Shown here piece by piece: positions 1-12,009 of a DNA stretch of 64,000 nucleotides. This DNA comes from Phocoena phocoena (taxonomy: Eukaryota > Chordata > Mammalia > Artiodactyla > Phocoenidae). Position 1 is the first letter of the stretch. Each line of letters begins with the position of its first letter. Below the pieces are notes generated by a model that saw only the letters and a program-made list of their open reading frames with translations, ran no database searches and was not told the DNA's origin. The stretch covers positions 138,922,263-138,986,262 of the forward strand of contig NC_089221.1 in the NCBI RefSeq assembly GCF_963924675.1, read 5' to 3'. The translations under genes and the position numbers were made by a program.

Positions 1-605
1 CTTAAATTTCTGTTTATGGAATTCTTACGTTAATTTTTATGTTAAATATTTCCATTCCAAACATATTAATACCTCTGAAAAATTCTCAGGACCTAACTCA
101 GCGCTGTCAGTGAGTTGGGTAAACCAGAAGTGATCAACTGGATGGGAAGATACAAATAAATTGTTCTGTTCACCCCAAACATAAATGCAGCTGACTCTCC
201 TTAGTGACAGAGTATATATAAATAGATCACGTTATATAAGGCACATTGAGGCTTTTTTTAACCTTTCAAAAGAATTAGCATAGCACATAGCATTACTATT
301 TAAGAATTTCCTCCACACAGAACATGGTGTTTAAAGATCTACCCCCACTGACACTCATCAGAATCAAGAGAGTAAACAAAGATTGAGAATCTATATCTTG
401 AGGAGTCTTGGTAGATGAACATAGGCTGGTGAAGGCAGAGTCATGAATGCTTGAATTATGCTGAGAGTAGGCATCTGGTTAAATGAAATTTCCATTTAAC
501 AGAGTCTAGCAGAAACCTTAGTTACCTGTCACAAAAAGTCAGATGGCTCTTTTTCCTGGCTTGGAAAATCGAGCAGCACATGGAAGTGTCCTTAAATTTC
601 ATAAC
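1..605. other. Unassigned AT-rich sequence left of the mariner
   Basis: No reading frame of useful length, RNA gene or repeat family is recognised here. The sequence runs up to the TA dinucleotide (606-607) used as target by the mariner. Confidence 0.5.
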
Positions 606-721
606 TACTGGGTTGGCCAAAAAGTTCATTCTTTTTTTTTTTTTTCCTGTAAGATGACTCTAGTAGTACTTAGTTGTCTTTAACTTCATTCAAAACAATT
701 TTGTTCGATTGTATATGACAG

Positions 722-1836
722 TTGTCACATCAGCATGTATTTAAAAAAAGACTTGTCGAAATTGGTGAAATTTTGTGTAGCCATTTTAACATTGAAGATG
801 GAAGCAAAAAGCAACATTTTTGGCATATTATGCTTTATTATTTCAAGAAAGGTAAAAGTGCAACCGAAACCCAAAAAAAGATTTGTGCAGTTTATGGAGA
901 AGGTGCTGTGACCAAATGAACGTGTCAAAAGTGGTTTGCGAAGTTTCTTGTTGGAGATTTCTCTCTGGACGATGCTCCATGGTCAGATAGACCAGTTGAA
1001 GTTGAGAGCGATCAAATCAAAACAATAACATAGAATGATCAACGTTATACCACACGGGAGATAGCCGACATACTCAGAGTATCCAAATCAAGCATCTAAA
1101 AACATTTGCACCGGCTTGGTTATGTTCATTGCTTTGATGTTTGGGTTCCACATAAGTTAAGCAAAAAAAACTTTCTTGGCCATATTTCCACATGCGATTC
1201 TCCACTTAAACGTAACGAAAACATTCTGTTTTTAAAACAAATTGTGACAGGCAATGAAAAGTGGATACGGTACAATAATGTGGAATGGACGAGATGGTGG
1301 GGCAAGTGAAATGAACCACCACCAACCACACCAAAGGCCAGTCTTCATCCAAAGAAGGTGATGTTGTGTATATGGTGGGATTGGAAGGGAGTCCTCTATT
1401 ATGAGCTCCTTCTGGAAAACCAAATGATTAATTCTAACAAGTACTGCTCCCAATTAGACCAACTGAAAGCGACACTCGACGAAAAGCATCCAGAATTAGT
1501 CAACAGAAAATGCATAATCTTCCATCAGGATAACACAAAATCTTCCATCAGGATAACGCAAGACCTCATGTTTATTTGATGACCAGGCAAAAACTGGTAC
1601 AGCTAGGCTGGGAAGTTCTGATTCATCTGCCATATTCACCAGACATTGCATCTTCAGATTTCCATTTATTTAGGTCTTTATAAAATTCTCTTAATGGAAA
1701 AAATTTCAATTCCCTGGAAGACTGGAAAAGGCACCTGGAAGAGTTATTTGCTCAAAAAGCTAAAAAGTTTGGGGAAGATGGAATTATGAAGTTGCCTGAA
1801 AAATGGCAGAAGGTAGTGAAACAAAAGGGTGAATAG
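722..1836 (+). pseudogene. Mariner transposase pseudogene
   Basis: The frame encodes a mariner transposase of about 345 codons: an N-terminal DNA-binding region, a WVPH motif (near 1142-1153), then the DDE catalytic domain. The first catalytic aspartate, normally in a TGDE motif, is Asn here (AAT, 1253-1255). The second Asp is in HQDN (GAT, 1529-1531). The third is in SSDFH (GAT, 1657-1659). D2 and D3 lie 128 nt apart, but subtracting a 23-bp duplication gives 105 nt, exactly the DD34D spacing of mariners. In-frame stops are at 917-919, 1031-1033, 1097-1099, 1307-1309 and 1681-1683; those at 917 and 1307 fit CGA-to-TGA decay. The start is uncertain because the first codons are eroded; the end is the TAG at 1834-1836. 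No function remains. Confidence 0.9.
1517..1562 (+). repeat. 23-bp tandem duplication inside the transposase active-site region
   Basis: Two adjacent 23-bp copies (1517-1539 and 1540-1562) begin ATCTTCCATCAGGATAAC and differ at two positions. They duplicate the codons around the second catalytic aspartate. As 23 is not a multiple of three, the duplication shifts the frame between the second and third catalytic residues. Confidence 0.93.
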
Positions 1837-3619
1837 ATTGTTCAATAAAGCTCTTGGTGAAAATGAAAAATGTGTCTTTTACTTTTACTTAAAAACCGAA
1901 GGTACTTTTTGACCAACCCAATACTTTGTGAGTCCTGATTGCATTCTTATTTGTTTCTAGTACCAGTGACAGCCAAGAGATATCAATTTTGTTAATCTGC
2001 ACCTGGAGTGCTTTAAAAATTCATGATTTACAGTAATACAGGTGGTTCTCTGTTATTTGAACCAATGAGCATTACATGTAAGTGTCTCAAAATCAGTTAG
2101 GAATATCCAGAAGAATGCAATCCTTCCTCATCCCATGCCAGTCAATTTCATAATGACAAGACCAAGCTTCCTGACAGGATCTTTACACTGTCTGGAGGAT
2201 CACTGGCAGTCAGGCACATAATAGACATGAGGACATGGGCAATTTCCCTTCTTACTGAGTGCACTCTCCCTTACCCTCTGTGTGCTTCTGTGTGAGCTAG
2301 GTTGTAATCACACTCACTTGAAAGGACATCGAATCATTTTCCTGTGTCTGTGGCATTTTTCCATCAATCACTCTCATCAGTGCATGGAACAATTGTGCAT
2401 TATCTGGGGACTTTGTTAGGGTCCAGATATTATACTGTCCACCTATAATCTCACTGGCCTGGCAACCTCATTATTATGAGAGACAAGTGTTAATTGTGAA
2501 TACAGGAATACTGTAAACTGAAACAGTTATATTTTCTCACCTGAAGCACATTTTAATAATACTTGCAAATATCTGGACATATTTTAACTTCATAATTTTT
2601 CTGCCAGAAAGTAAATTGGATGATGCTTTAGAAAACATAAGGACAAAAAGGGAGGGAGAAAGAACTTGAGTCTCATTTCATTTTAAAATCTGGGCTGACT
2701 GGCCATATAATTAGCTAACTAATTAGGAAAAATAATTAGCATCTTAAGACTTTCACTTCATCATCTGTACATTGGAGACTTTATTTCCCTGGAATGATTT
2801 TTCAAGAGTTTTCGATTCCTAAGAAAAAGTATATTAAACCACATTTGAGGATTATAAAATACCACCTTGTAAGAAACCATTAGCAACAATTATTTGTTTA
2901 AAAAGTTAGAATAACTAGCCAACAAAGAAGTTAATTACATTATGCTCAGAAATTAATTGGATAATCAAATATAAATGCATTTGTTTGTATAAGAAAAAAT
3001 GACAGAGGAGAAGAAAATACAGTTGGAATATGTTAATATTTTTCATTGACATATTTTTTTAACTAAACTTTTCCTGAGCAAGAACATGATAAGAAAGTAA
3101 TTGAACAACTTTGCTGATTGTCAAAGCGTTAACTTTGTCATTCCAAAGACCTATCTTTTATTCACTGACCTGAAATAAAAGAGGGGAAAAAAAGACCAAA
3201 AAAAGAAAAACAGGCTAATACTTAAGATTAAAGGGGACACGTTTTTGGCCCATAGAAGAAAACATCATTATATAAATGAAGTTACAAAACTATAGAAAAA
3301 TGAATTAATTGATAAAACACCCACTTCCTTTTGCAGTTTTTATTTTAATGCCCCTTGCAAAACATTAACTTGACAATAAATGAATTAAGGAAATGAATGG
3401 TGTTTCTATGTGCTTTTGCTCATCATCCCTCATGTGCCACAAGATACAGCAATTCTGGAATCACTGGAAATAAACACTGCCAATTTATCTGGTTCCTTTC
3501 TTTGACTTTAGCTAGTATCCAATCTAAACTATTTCATTTGTGGGTACAAGTTAGAACCAAAATAATCAGAGAAGGGTGAAAAATTTGTAGAATGGATGTC
3601 TGGTTTCATTCTTCTCACT

Positions 3620-3745
3620 CTGCAGATGATAGAAACCAGACCAAATGGTTCTATGCTTTACCTGAGGCCAGATACCTAAATTAGAGGCAGAAACAGAACA
3701 GAAACCTATGTCTCCTGACACTGACTCCTGTCTCCCTTCCAATAC
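3620..3745 (-). repeat. Possible MIR fragment
   Basis: The order of short motifs (GAGGCAGAAACAGAACAG, then TCTCCTGACACTGACTCC) resembles the tRNA-derived end of a MIR SINE read on the opposite strand. It is very diverged. Confidence 0.35.
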
Positions 3746-4727
3746 ATGATGTTGCCAACATTTAAAATTTGAAATATTCATCAATGAACTCTCTGGTGGA
3801 TTCACTGGTGTTTTTATTGGAAATTAGAAGGTGGTTTTCTCAGGGAACAGTGAAAGAGCATACTATTAGAAATACATTTTTTTCATAATATTTCCATTTT
3901 ATGTTTTAAACATATCATTAAAATCCATTATTTAACTATAAAAACTTACATAGAGTAAAAGTAGCAAACTCTTTTCTCTTCTCCTAAACCCACTTTTCCC
4001 ATTATTTTTCTTTGTTAACTGATAGACATTCTGCCCATCTTTTTTCAATGAATTGATGTGCTCATTCACATACACTAACATGTAAAATCTCAAAGTGATT
4101 TTGGATGTAACAAGCTAAACATACAAAAGAATCCAGTCTCAGACTAAGGACATTTATTGGCTCACTTACTGAAAGTCTAGATAAATGTAGATTTCCAGGT
4201 TGATTTAATCCAGTGCCTCTGGCTGTATTTCCTGTGACTCCCTGCTGGACTCTACCTCCCCTGTGCATTGAGCTTTGTAGTAGGATGGGTTAAGTACTTC
4301 TGGGTCTTACATCCACATACACAAACATCCTCAGAAAGAGAGAGCTGTTCTCAGAAACTATCCCATAAATGGAAGAAGAGTTTTCCTAGAAGGTCCCCAG
4401 AAAATTTCCTCTCACAGCACATAGGCCTCTTCTGGATCATATTCCTGAAAGAATCACTGGTAAGGAAGAAGGATATGGAGGGTCTTAGGTCCATGGAGAC
4501 ACATGGGATGCACGGAAGAAATGTGAATTTCTGAAGACAGTTTGTATTCTGGTAAGAAGCAGACAGGAAGGTACAAATGCTAAGTAGCAGTTTACAATGT
4601 TTACTACACACAAATAAATAGTTCTCTCTCTAGACATATAAATATACATATATATATCTTGAACATATTTTATGCCATCATACATCTCTACCTTATTGTC
4701 TTTAATTGCTTCATAATAGTTCACAGT

Positions 4728-4772
4728 ACTATTGTACTATGTACTAATTGTACTACAGTACAAATGTACTGT
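4728..4772. repeat. GTAC-rich stretch with a short palindrome
   Basis: GTACT/AGTAC motifs recur in about 45 bp. The last part forms a hairpin-type repeat with 7-bp arms ACAGTAC (4755-4761) and GTACTGT (4766-4772) around a 4-base loop. It looks like a small local repeat expansion; no function is implied. Confidence 0.6.
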
Positions 4773-5179
4773 AATATTTAACTGATACCCCAGTGATATG
4801 AATCACTTTTTAATTTATTAACTGTGTTTCCGTAATTTGGATGAGGCCTGAGTGAGAAAGTTTTAAATAACTCTCGTCAAAAAGTTAAAACCAAACAAAC
4901 AAAAAGCACATGCCTAGATTAAACATTCATGTTTAATATGCCTGGTCCTGTGAGCTCTGCATGTAGCACCCAAATAGTAGTTAATGAAGTTTCATACACT
5001 ATGTTTCTCTATTTCTCACGAACTGAAAAATGGAAGTTCTTCAGTAGTGACAAAAAGGAAAATGACAGTGGTGAAATATTTTATTCAAAAGTCATAAAGA
5101 TCCAGAGACAGCAGAAGCAGGAAGAGCTACAATCCTGCAGGCTGTGGTCAAAAACGACATTCTCAGAAAGACAGACAAG

Positions 5180-5792
5180 ATGAAAAGGCAGAGGGCTATG
5201 TACCAGATGAAGGAACAACATAAAACCCCAGAAAAACAATTAATGAAGTGGAGATAGGCAACGTTCCAGAATGAGAAGAGAGAGAGAAAGGACCAGAGAA
5301 AATATGTGAAGAGCTTATAGCCAAAAACTTCCCTAACATGGGTAAGAAAATGGCCACCCAAGTCCAGGAAGCCCAGAGAATCCCATACAGGATAAACCCA
5401 AGGAGAAACACACCAAGATACATAGTAATCAAATTGGCAAAAATTAAAGACAAAGAAACCTTATTGAAAGCAGCAAGAGAAAAATGACAAATAACATACA
5501 AGGGAACTCCCATAAGGTTAACAGCTGATTTCTCAGCGAAACTCTACAAGCTAGAAGACAGTGGCATGATATACTTAAAGTGATGAAAGGGAAGAACCTG
5601 CAACCAAGATTACTCTACCTGGCAAGGATCTCATTCAGATTCGATGGAGAAATCAAAAGCTTCACAGACAAGCAAAAGCTAAGAGAATTCAGCACCACCA
5701 AACCAGCTCTACAACAAATGCTAAAGGAACTTCTCTTAGTGGGAAACACAACAGAAGAAAAGGACCTACAAAAACAAATGCAAAACAATTAA
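5180..5792 (+). pseudogene. L1-1 ORF1 remnant with internal deletion
   Basis: ORF1 encodes the L1 RNA-binding chaperone. The start is the ATG at 5180, giving the MKRQR beginning also found at 37635 and, as MRRQR, in L1-2. A frameshift follows within about 25 codons. Near 5255-5280 the sequence jumps from the N-terminal part to the region just before the C-terminal domain: compared with L1-2 (about 887 bp of ORF1) this copy lacks about 330 bp. The missing part holds the coiled coil that L1-2 retains and probably the start of the RNA-recognition domain. The C-terminal part (5580-5792) is open. The deletion could be a mutation, a splicing product that was copied, or a subfamily trait. Confidence 0.85.
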
Positions 5793-5796
5793 GAAA

Positions 5797-8700
5797 ACAG
5801 TCTTAGGAACATACATATCGATAACTACCTTAAACATGAATGGATTAAATGCTCCAACCAAAAGAGAAAGGCTTGCTGAATGGATACAAAAACAAGACCC
5901 ATATATATGCTGTCTACAAGAGACCCACTTCACACCTAGGGACACATACAGACTGAAAGTGAGGGAATGGAAAAAGATATTCCATGCAAATGGAAATCAA
6001 AACAAAGCTGGGGGGCTTCCCTGGTGGTACAGTGGTTGAGAGTCCACCTGCCGATGCAGAGGACACAGGTTCGTGTCCCGGTCTGGGAAGATCCCACATG
6101 CCGCGGAGCGGTTGGGCCCGTGAACCATGGCCACTTAGCCTGCACGTCTGGAGCCTGTGCTCTGCAGCAGGAGAGTCAACAACAGTGAGAGGCCTGTGAA
6201 ATGCAAAAAAAAAAAAAAAAAAGAAAGCTGGAGTAGAAATACTCATATCAGATAAAGTAGACTTTAAAATAAAGAATGTTATAAGAGACAAGGAAGGACA
6301 CTACATAATGATCAATGGATCAATCCAAGAAGAAGATATAACAATTATAAATATATATAAACTGAACACAGGAGCACCTCAATACATAAGGCAACTGCTA
6401 ACAGCTATAAAAGAGGAAATCGACACTGACACAATAATAGTGGGGGATTTAACACCTCACTTACATCAATGGACAGATCATCCAAAACGAAATAAGGAAA
6501 CAGAAGCTTTAAATGACACAACAGACTAGATAGATTTAACACATATTTATAGGACATTTCACCCAAAAAGAGCAGATTACACTTTCTTCTCAAGTGCGCA
6601 CAGAACATTCTCCAGGATACATCACATCTTGGGTCACAAATCAAGCCTCAGTAAATTTAAGAACTTGAAATCATATCAAGCATCTTTTCTGACCACAACG
6701 CTATGAGATTAGAAATGAATTACAAGGAAAAAAACGCAAAAAACACAAACACATGGAGGCTAAACAATACATTACTAAATAACCAAGAGTACACTGAAAA
6801 AATCAAAGAGGAAATCAAAAAATACCTAGAGACAAATGACAATGAAAACAAGACGATCCAAAACCTATGGGATACAGCAAAAGCAGTTCTAAGAGGAAAG
6901 TTTATAGCAATACAATCCTACCTTAACAAACAACAAACATCTCAAATAAACAATCTAACCTTACACATAAAGGAACTAGAGACAGAAGAACAAACAAACC
7001 CTAAATTTTGTACAAGAAAAGAAATCATAAAGATCGGAGTAGAAGTAAATGAAATAGAAACAAAGAAAACAATAGCAAAGATCAATAAAACCAAAAGCTG
7101 GGTTTTGAGAAGATAAACAAAATTGATAAACCATTTGCCAGACTCATCAAGAAAAAGAGGGAGAGGACTCAAGTCGATAAAATTAGAAATGAAAAAGGAG
7201 AAGTTACAACAGACACTGCAGAAATAACAAGCATCCTAGGGACTACTACAAGCAACTCTATGCCAATAAAATGGACAACCTGGAAGAAATGGACAAATTC
7301 TTAGAAAGGTATAACCTTCCAACAGTGAACCAGGAAGAAATAGAAAATATGAACAGACCAATCACAAGTAATGAAATTGAAACTGTGATTAAACATCTTC
7401 CAACAAACAAAAGTCCAGGACCAGATAGCTTCACAGGTGAATTCTATCAAACATTTAGAGAAGAGCTAACATCCATCCTTCTCAAAATCTTCCAAAAATT
7501 CGCGGAGGAAGGAACACTCCCAAACTCATTCGAAGAGGCCACCATCACCCTGATACCAAAACCAGACAAATATACTATATAAAAAGAAAATTACAGACCA
7601 ATATCACTGATGAACATAGATGCAAAAATCCTCAACAAAATGCTAGCAAACAGAATCCAACAGCACATTACAAGGATCATACACCATGATCAAGTAGGAT
7701 TTATCCCAGGCATGCAAGGATTCTTCAATATACATAAATCAATCAATGTGATAAACCATATTAACAAATTGAAGAATAAAAACCATATGATCATCTCAAT
7801 AGATGCAGAAAAAGCTTTTGACAAAATTCAACACCCATTTATGATAAAAACTCTCCAGAAAGTGGGCATAGAGGGAACCTACCTCAACATAATAAAAGCC
7901 ATATACCACGAACCCACAGCAAACATAATTCTCAATGGTGAAAAACTGAAACCATTTCCTCTAAGATCAGGAACAAGACAAGGGTGTCCACTGTCACTAT
8001 TCTTATTCAAAATAGTTTTGGAAGTCCTAGCCTCGTCAATCAGAGAAGAAAAAGAAATAAAAGGAATACAAATTGGAAAAGAAGAAGTAAAACTGTCACT
8101 CTTTGCAGATGACATGATACTATACACAGAGAATCCTAAAGATGCCACCAGAAAACTACTAGAGCCAATCAAGGTAAAGTTGCAGGATACAAAATTAATG
8201 CACAGAAATCTCTTGCATTCCTATACACTAATGATGAGAAATCTGAAAGAGAAATTAAGGAAACACTCCCATTTACCATTGCAACAAAAAGACTAAAATA
8301 CCTAGGAATAAACCTACCTAGGGAGACAAAAGACCTGTATGCAGAAAACAATAAGACACTGATGAAAGAAATTAAAGATGATACCAACAGGTGGAGAGAT
8401 ATACCATGTTCTTGGATGGGAAGAATCAACACTGTGAAAATGACTATACTACCCAAAGCAATGTACAGATTCAATGCAATCCCTATCAAATTACCAATGG
8501 CATTTTTTATGGAACTAGAACAAAAAATCTTAAAATTTGTATGGAGACACAAACGACCCCAAATAGCCAAAGCAGTCTTGAGGGAAAAAAAATGGAGCTG
8601 GAGAAATTAGGCTCCCTGACTTCAGACTCTACTACAAAGCTACAGTAATCAAGACAATATGGTACTGGCACAAAAACAAATACATAGATCAATGGAACGA

Positions 8701-9799
8701 GATAGAAAGCCCAGAGATAAACCCACGCACCTATGGTCAACTAATCTATGACAAAGGAGGCAAGGATATACAATGCAGAAAAGACAGTCTCTTCAATAAG
8801 TGGTGCTGGGAAAACTGGACAGCTACATGTAAAAGAATGAAATTAGAACACTCCCTAACACCATACACAGAAATAAACTCAAAATGGATTAGAGACCTAA
8901 ATGTAAGACCGGACACTATAAAACTCTTAGAGGAAAACATTGGAAGAACACTCTTTGACAAAAATCACAGCAAGATCTTTTTTGATCCACCTCCTAGAGT
9001 AATGGAAATAAAAACAATAATAAGCAAATGGGACCTAATGAAACTTAAAAGCTTTTGCACAGCAAAGGAAACGCTAAACAAGATGAAAAGACAACCCTCA
9101 GAATGGGAGAGAATATTTGCAAATGAATCAATGGACAAAGGATTAATCTCCAAAATATATAAACAGCTCATGCAGCTCAATATTAAAGAAACAAACAACC
9201 CAATCCAAAAATGGGCAGAAGACCTAAATAGACATTTCTCCAAAGAAGACATACAGATGGCCAAGAAGCACATGAAAAGCTGTTCAACATCACTAATTAT
9301 TAGAGAAATGTAAATCAAAACTACAATGAAGTATCACCTCACACCAGGCAGAATGGAAATCATCAGAAAATTTACAAATAACAAATGCTGGAGAGGGTGT
9401 GGAGGAAAGGGAACCCTCTTGCACTGTTGGTGGGAATGTAAATTGATACAGCCACTATGGAGAACAGTATGGAGGTTCCTTAAAAAACTAAAAACAGAAT
9501 TACCATATGACCCAGCAATCCCACTACTGGGCATATACCCAGAGAAATCCATAATTCAGAAAGTCATATGCACCCCAATGTTCACTGCAGTACTATTTAC
9601 CATAGCCAGGTAATGGAAGCAACCTAAATGCCCATCGACAGACGAATGGATAAAGAAGATGTGGTACATATATATAATGGAATATTACTCAGCCATAAAA
9701 AGGAACGAAATTGTGTCATTTGTTGAGACATGGATGGACCTGGAGACTGTCATACAGAGTGAAGTAGTCAGAAAGAGACAAACAAATATCGTATATTAA
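5797..9799 (+). pseudogene. L1-1 ORF2 (endonuclease / reverse transcriptase) pseudogene
   Basis: ORF2 encodes an APE-type endonuclease, a reverse transcriptase and a C-terminal cysteine-rich region. The start ATG seen in L1-2 is lost here (near 5797). The endonuclease motif CLQETHF is at about 5910-5930; a SINE interrupts this domain at 6012. Open pieces follow at 6703-7116, 7271-7582, 7610-8296, 8837-9313 and 9326-9613, separated by stops and frameshifts. The reverse transcriptase active-site motif FADD is intact at 8102-8113. The fingers/palm motif SPGPD is near 7415. The frame ends at a TAA at about 9797-9799. The copy is dead, but its reading frames remain easy to follow, suggesting moderate age. 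Confidence 0.93.
6012..6223 (+). mobile_element. CHR-type tRNA-derived SINE (short form) nested in L1-1 ORF2
   Basis: A 212-bp element begins GGGGCTTCCCTGGTGG, carries A-box-like (GTACAGTGGTTGAG) and B-box-like (GGTTCGTGTCC) RNA polymerase III promoter motifs, and ends in a poly(A) run. It is bordered by AAAGCTGG at 6004-6011 and 6224-6231 (13 bp with one mismatch when extended leftward). It lies inside the endonuclease coding region of L1-1, so it is younger than that L1. Confidence 0.96.
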
Positions 9800-10194
9800 C
9801 GCATATGTGTGGAACCTAGAGAGATGGTACAGATGAACCCGTTTGCAGGGCAGAAATTGAGACACAGATGTAGAGAACAAACATATGGACACCAAGGGGG
9901 GAAAGCTGTGGAGGGGTGTTGGTGGTGGTGTGATGAATTGGGCGATTGGGATTGACATGTATACACTGATGTGTACAAAATTGATGACTAATAAGAACCT
10001 GCTGTATAAAAAAATAAATAAAATTAAATTTAAAAAATTTTTAATAAAAGTCATAAAGATCCAATTGAGACCAAAATTTCTTCCCAGTAATTCATTTTAG
10101 ATAAAATATGATGGAATTGGCTTTGAAACATTTGAAGAACATCTAACTTTCCCAATTAACTGAGTGATGTTTAATTTAGGCTTCATTAACTGTC

Positions 10195-10340
10195 ACACCT
10201 AGAATTGACCTCCCTGCACTGGACTCTAAGTACCACAATATCAGAGACAATGTTTTTCTTATTCATTATTGTATCCCTAGAGCCTAGTACAGTGCTGGAG
10301 AAAAAGTAGGCACTGGATAAATAACTGTTGACTGAATAAA
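10195..10340 (+). repeat. MIR/L2-type 3' end fragment
   Basis: The run from TTGTATCCCTAGAGCC through ACAGTGCTGG and GTAGGCACTGGATAAATA matches the shared 3' end of ancient L2/MIR repeats. It is diverged and has no coding content. Confidence 0.7.
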
Positions 10341-11529
10341 TAAACTAAATAGTAGTAAAGAATGGCATGAACCTTGCCCTCTACTGGGGGTGATGGTATA
10401 GAAACAGTTGTCTTGCAGGATCAAATATCCTAAGTGCTCTAAGGAATGATTAAAGTCCTATGTGACAAGTGAAAGTAATAACAGGTGAAATCAATAGAAA
10501 TGAGGAATCATTAAATCTTTTAATGACCAATACTCCTATATATCCTGCCTATACGAACAGGAAAACTTCATTTTATTTAGGATTATTTCAATTGCAAGGA
10601 GCAGTGATAAAAGTGATCTCAAGGAAGGAGGAAGAAGGAATTTATTTAATATGACATATTTCATTGGGTATTGAAGTACAGAAACGACTCTACAATATAG
10701 CCGGGAAGCATAGAACTAGACCTTGCTCTTTCTGTCCCTCTTGGGAGCTGAATGATGGGTGGTCCAACCTTGCTAATCTTACCCAGTCAAATTCTCTCTC
10801 AATGTCAAATCACTGCCTCTGCTTCCTTGTGCTCTTTGTATACCATAACTGTAGTTTTCTTCTACCTCCTTGGGTTCTGCTGACTGTTTATTATAACATT
10901 TGTAGTTTTGTTCCAAATGATAACTGATTAACACCTTGATAGCCTATTTTTTAAATGTCAAGTAAAATGTCTCCTTTGACAAGCTTCTATCTTCTGTTCA
11001 GACAATAAGTAACTAGCCACCCAATATATAGACTAAATTTAGGGCAATTTGTGGCTCAGGGTCATGTAGCATGCTGACCTTTCTTCAGGGGTGTAAATAA
11101 TTACAGATTTCTGAGAAGAAACCATGGAAAAGTGGACAGGCATAAAAGAGATCTAGTGCAAACATTTACTTATTGGCTACTTTTTCAGATTATAAAATCA
11201 ATATATAATTAAAGATAACTCATGGTTATCTTTAAAACACTGAATCATTACATGTATTCTAATATATTTTCCTCAGTCTATTTTCATGCATATATTTCCA
11301 ATATCGTGTACTGTATACATTTTTTTAAAAAAGATGTGGGATCTCACTCTGTATTTTGGTAGATCTCCCATTTCTAGCTGTTTATTTATACTACTTACTC
11401 CTCTTAGGAAAAAGAATTGATTTAGATGACTATATAATATTCTCTCTTAGAAATTCATCTTTTACTCTCCCTGCCCCCAATTCCTGCCAAGAGACTTGTA
11501 GACAGAATAACCTGTGGCAAATATCCTTT
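10341..11529. other. Unassigned sequence
   Basis: No gene seen. The part at about 10555-10700 (purine-rich, ending GGAATTTATTTAATATG) looks like a decayed dispersed repeat, but I cannot name the family. The rest is unique-looking AT-rich sequence. Confidence 0.4.
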
Positions 11530-11720
11530 TATCTAAATGTCTCTATATACTCTGATTAGGTCCCTAAGATACATTCCCAGAAATAAAATCACTGGATAAC
11601 TTGGCATGAACTTTTTTAAAGGCTATTGAAATATATTGCCAAATTGCTTTCAGAAAAGTTTGTTTACTTTTACTCTCAGTAATTGTGTAAGAAGCTATCA
11701 TTTAATCCTCATTAATTATC
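11530..11720 (-). repeat. Old L1 fragment (antisense)
   Basis: Motifs such as ATTCCCAGAAATAAAATC, TATTGCCAAATTGC and the following T/C-rich part match the order found in the 3' region of old mammalian L1 elements read on the opposite strand. Confidence 0.55.
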
Positions 11721-12009
11721 CCAAGCATGGGGCTAATGACTGTTCCTATAAAGTTCAAAGACAGGATTTCTAAATAATGGAAGAGTGGGCTGTTAATGCT
11801 TGAAGTATTGAAATCTAGAATCAAATGAGAATATATTTCCTCTTTTGGAGTTGCTTTCAGATTTGTAATAGTCTAGGCAAACTACATAATCAAAATTCTC
11901 TTAAAATTTTAGTAACAGGATATTAGAGCACAGACCATCAATATAATTCCCCACATTTTAAAATTAATTCATTTATTTGTTCTTTTTTTTTTTTTTTATT
12001 CTCAGTAAA

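Larger units (their letters stand above)
608..1921 (+). mobile_element. Mariner (Tc1/mariner) DNA transposon, near full length, inactive
   Basis: Both terminal inverted repeats are visible: the left end begins CTGGGTTGGCCAAAAAGT and the right end, read on the other strand, begins TTGGGTTGGTCAAAAAGTA. Each end is bordered by TA (606-607 and 1922-1923), the target-site duplication expected of this superfamily. The 1.3 kb length is normal for a complete mariner. Such elements move by cut and paste using one transposase. A run of T (632-645) interrupts the region just inside the left end. The ends and the encoded protein resemble the mariner family known from cattle and other cetartiodactyls; this is recognition, not a search. 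The copy cannot supply transposase but its ends could in principle still be bound by one. Confidence 0.93.
1924..5086. other. Unassigned AT-rich sequence between mariner and L1-1
   Basis: About 3.2 kb without a recognised gene. Apart from a weak MIR-like piece (about 3620-3745) and a GTAC-rich stretch (4728-4772), I see only unique-looking AT-rich sequence and A-rich runs. Open frames here are short and have no recognisable protein character. Confidence 0.45.
5105..10045 (+). mobile_element. L1-1: LINE-1 retrotransposon, 5'-truncated in its 5'UTR, internally deleted
   Basis: A sense L1 of about 4.9 kb lies between two perfect copies of AAAAGTCATAAAGATCCA (5087-5104 and 10046-10063), an 18-bp target-site duplication that fixes both ends. 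The element keeps about 75 bp of 5'UTR, a shortened ORF1, ORF2 with endonuclease and reverse transcriptase regions, a 3'UTR and an A-rich tail (about 10005-10045). A CHR SINE (6012-6223) was inserted later into ORF2. L1 moves by target-primed reverse transcription using its own ORF1 and ORF2 proteins. Both frames are broken in this copy. The 3'UTR type, ending near CCTGCTGTATAAAAAAATAA, recurs at 35640-35763. Confidence 0.97.

Noticed and set aside
5914..6291. 125-codon minus-strand frame
   Set aside because: It is read through the antisense of the SINE nested in L1-1.
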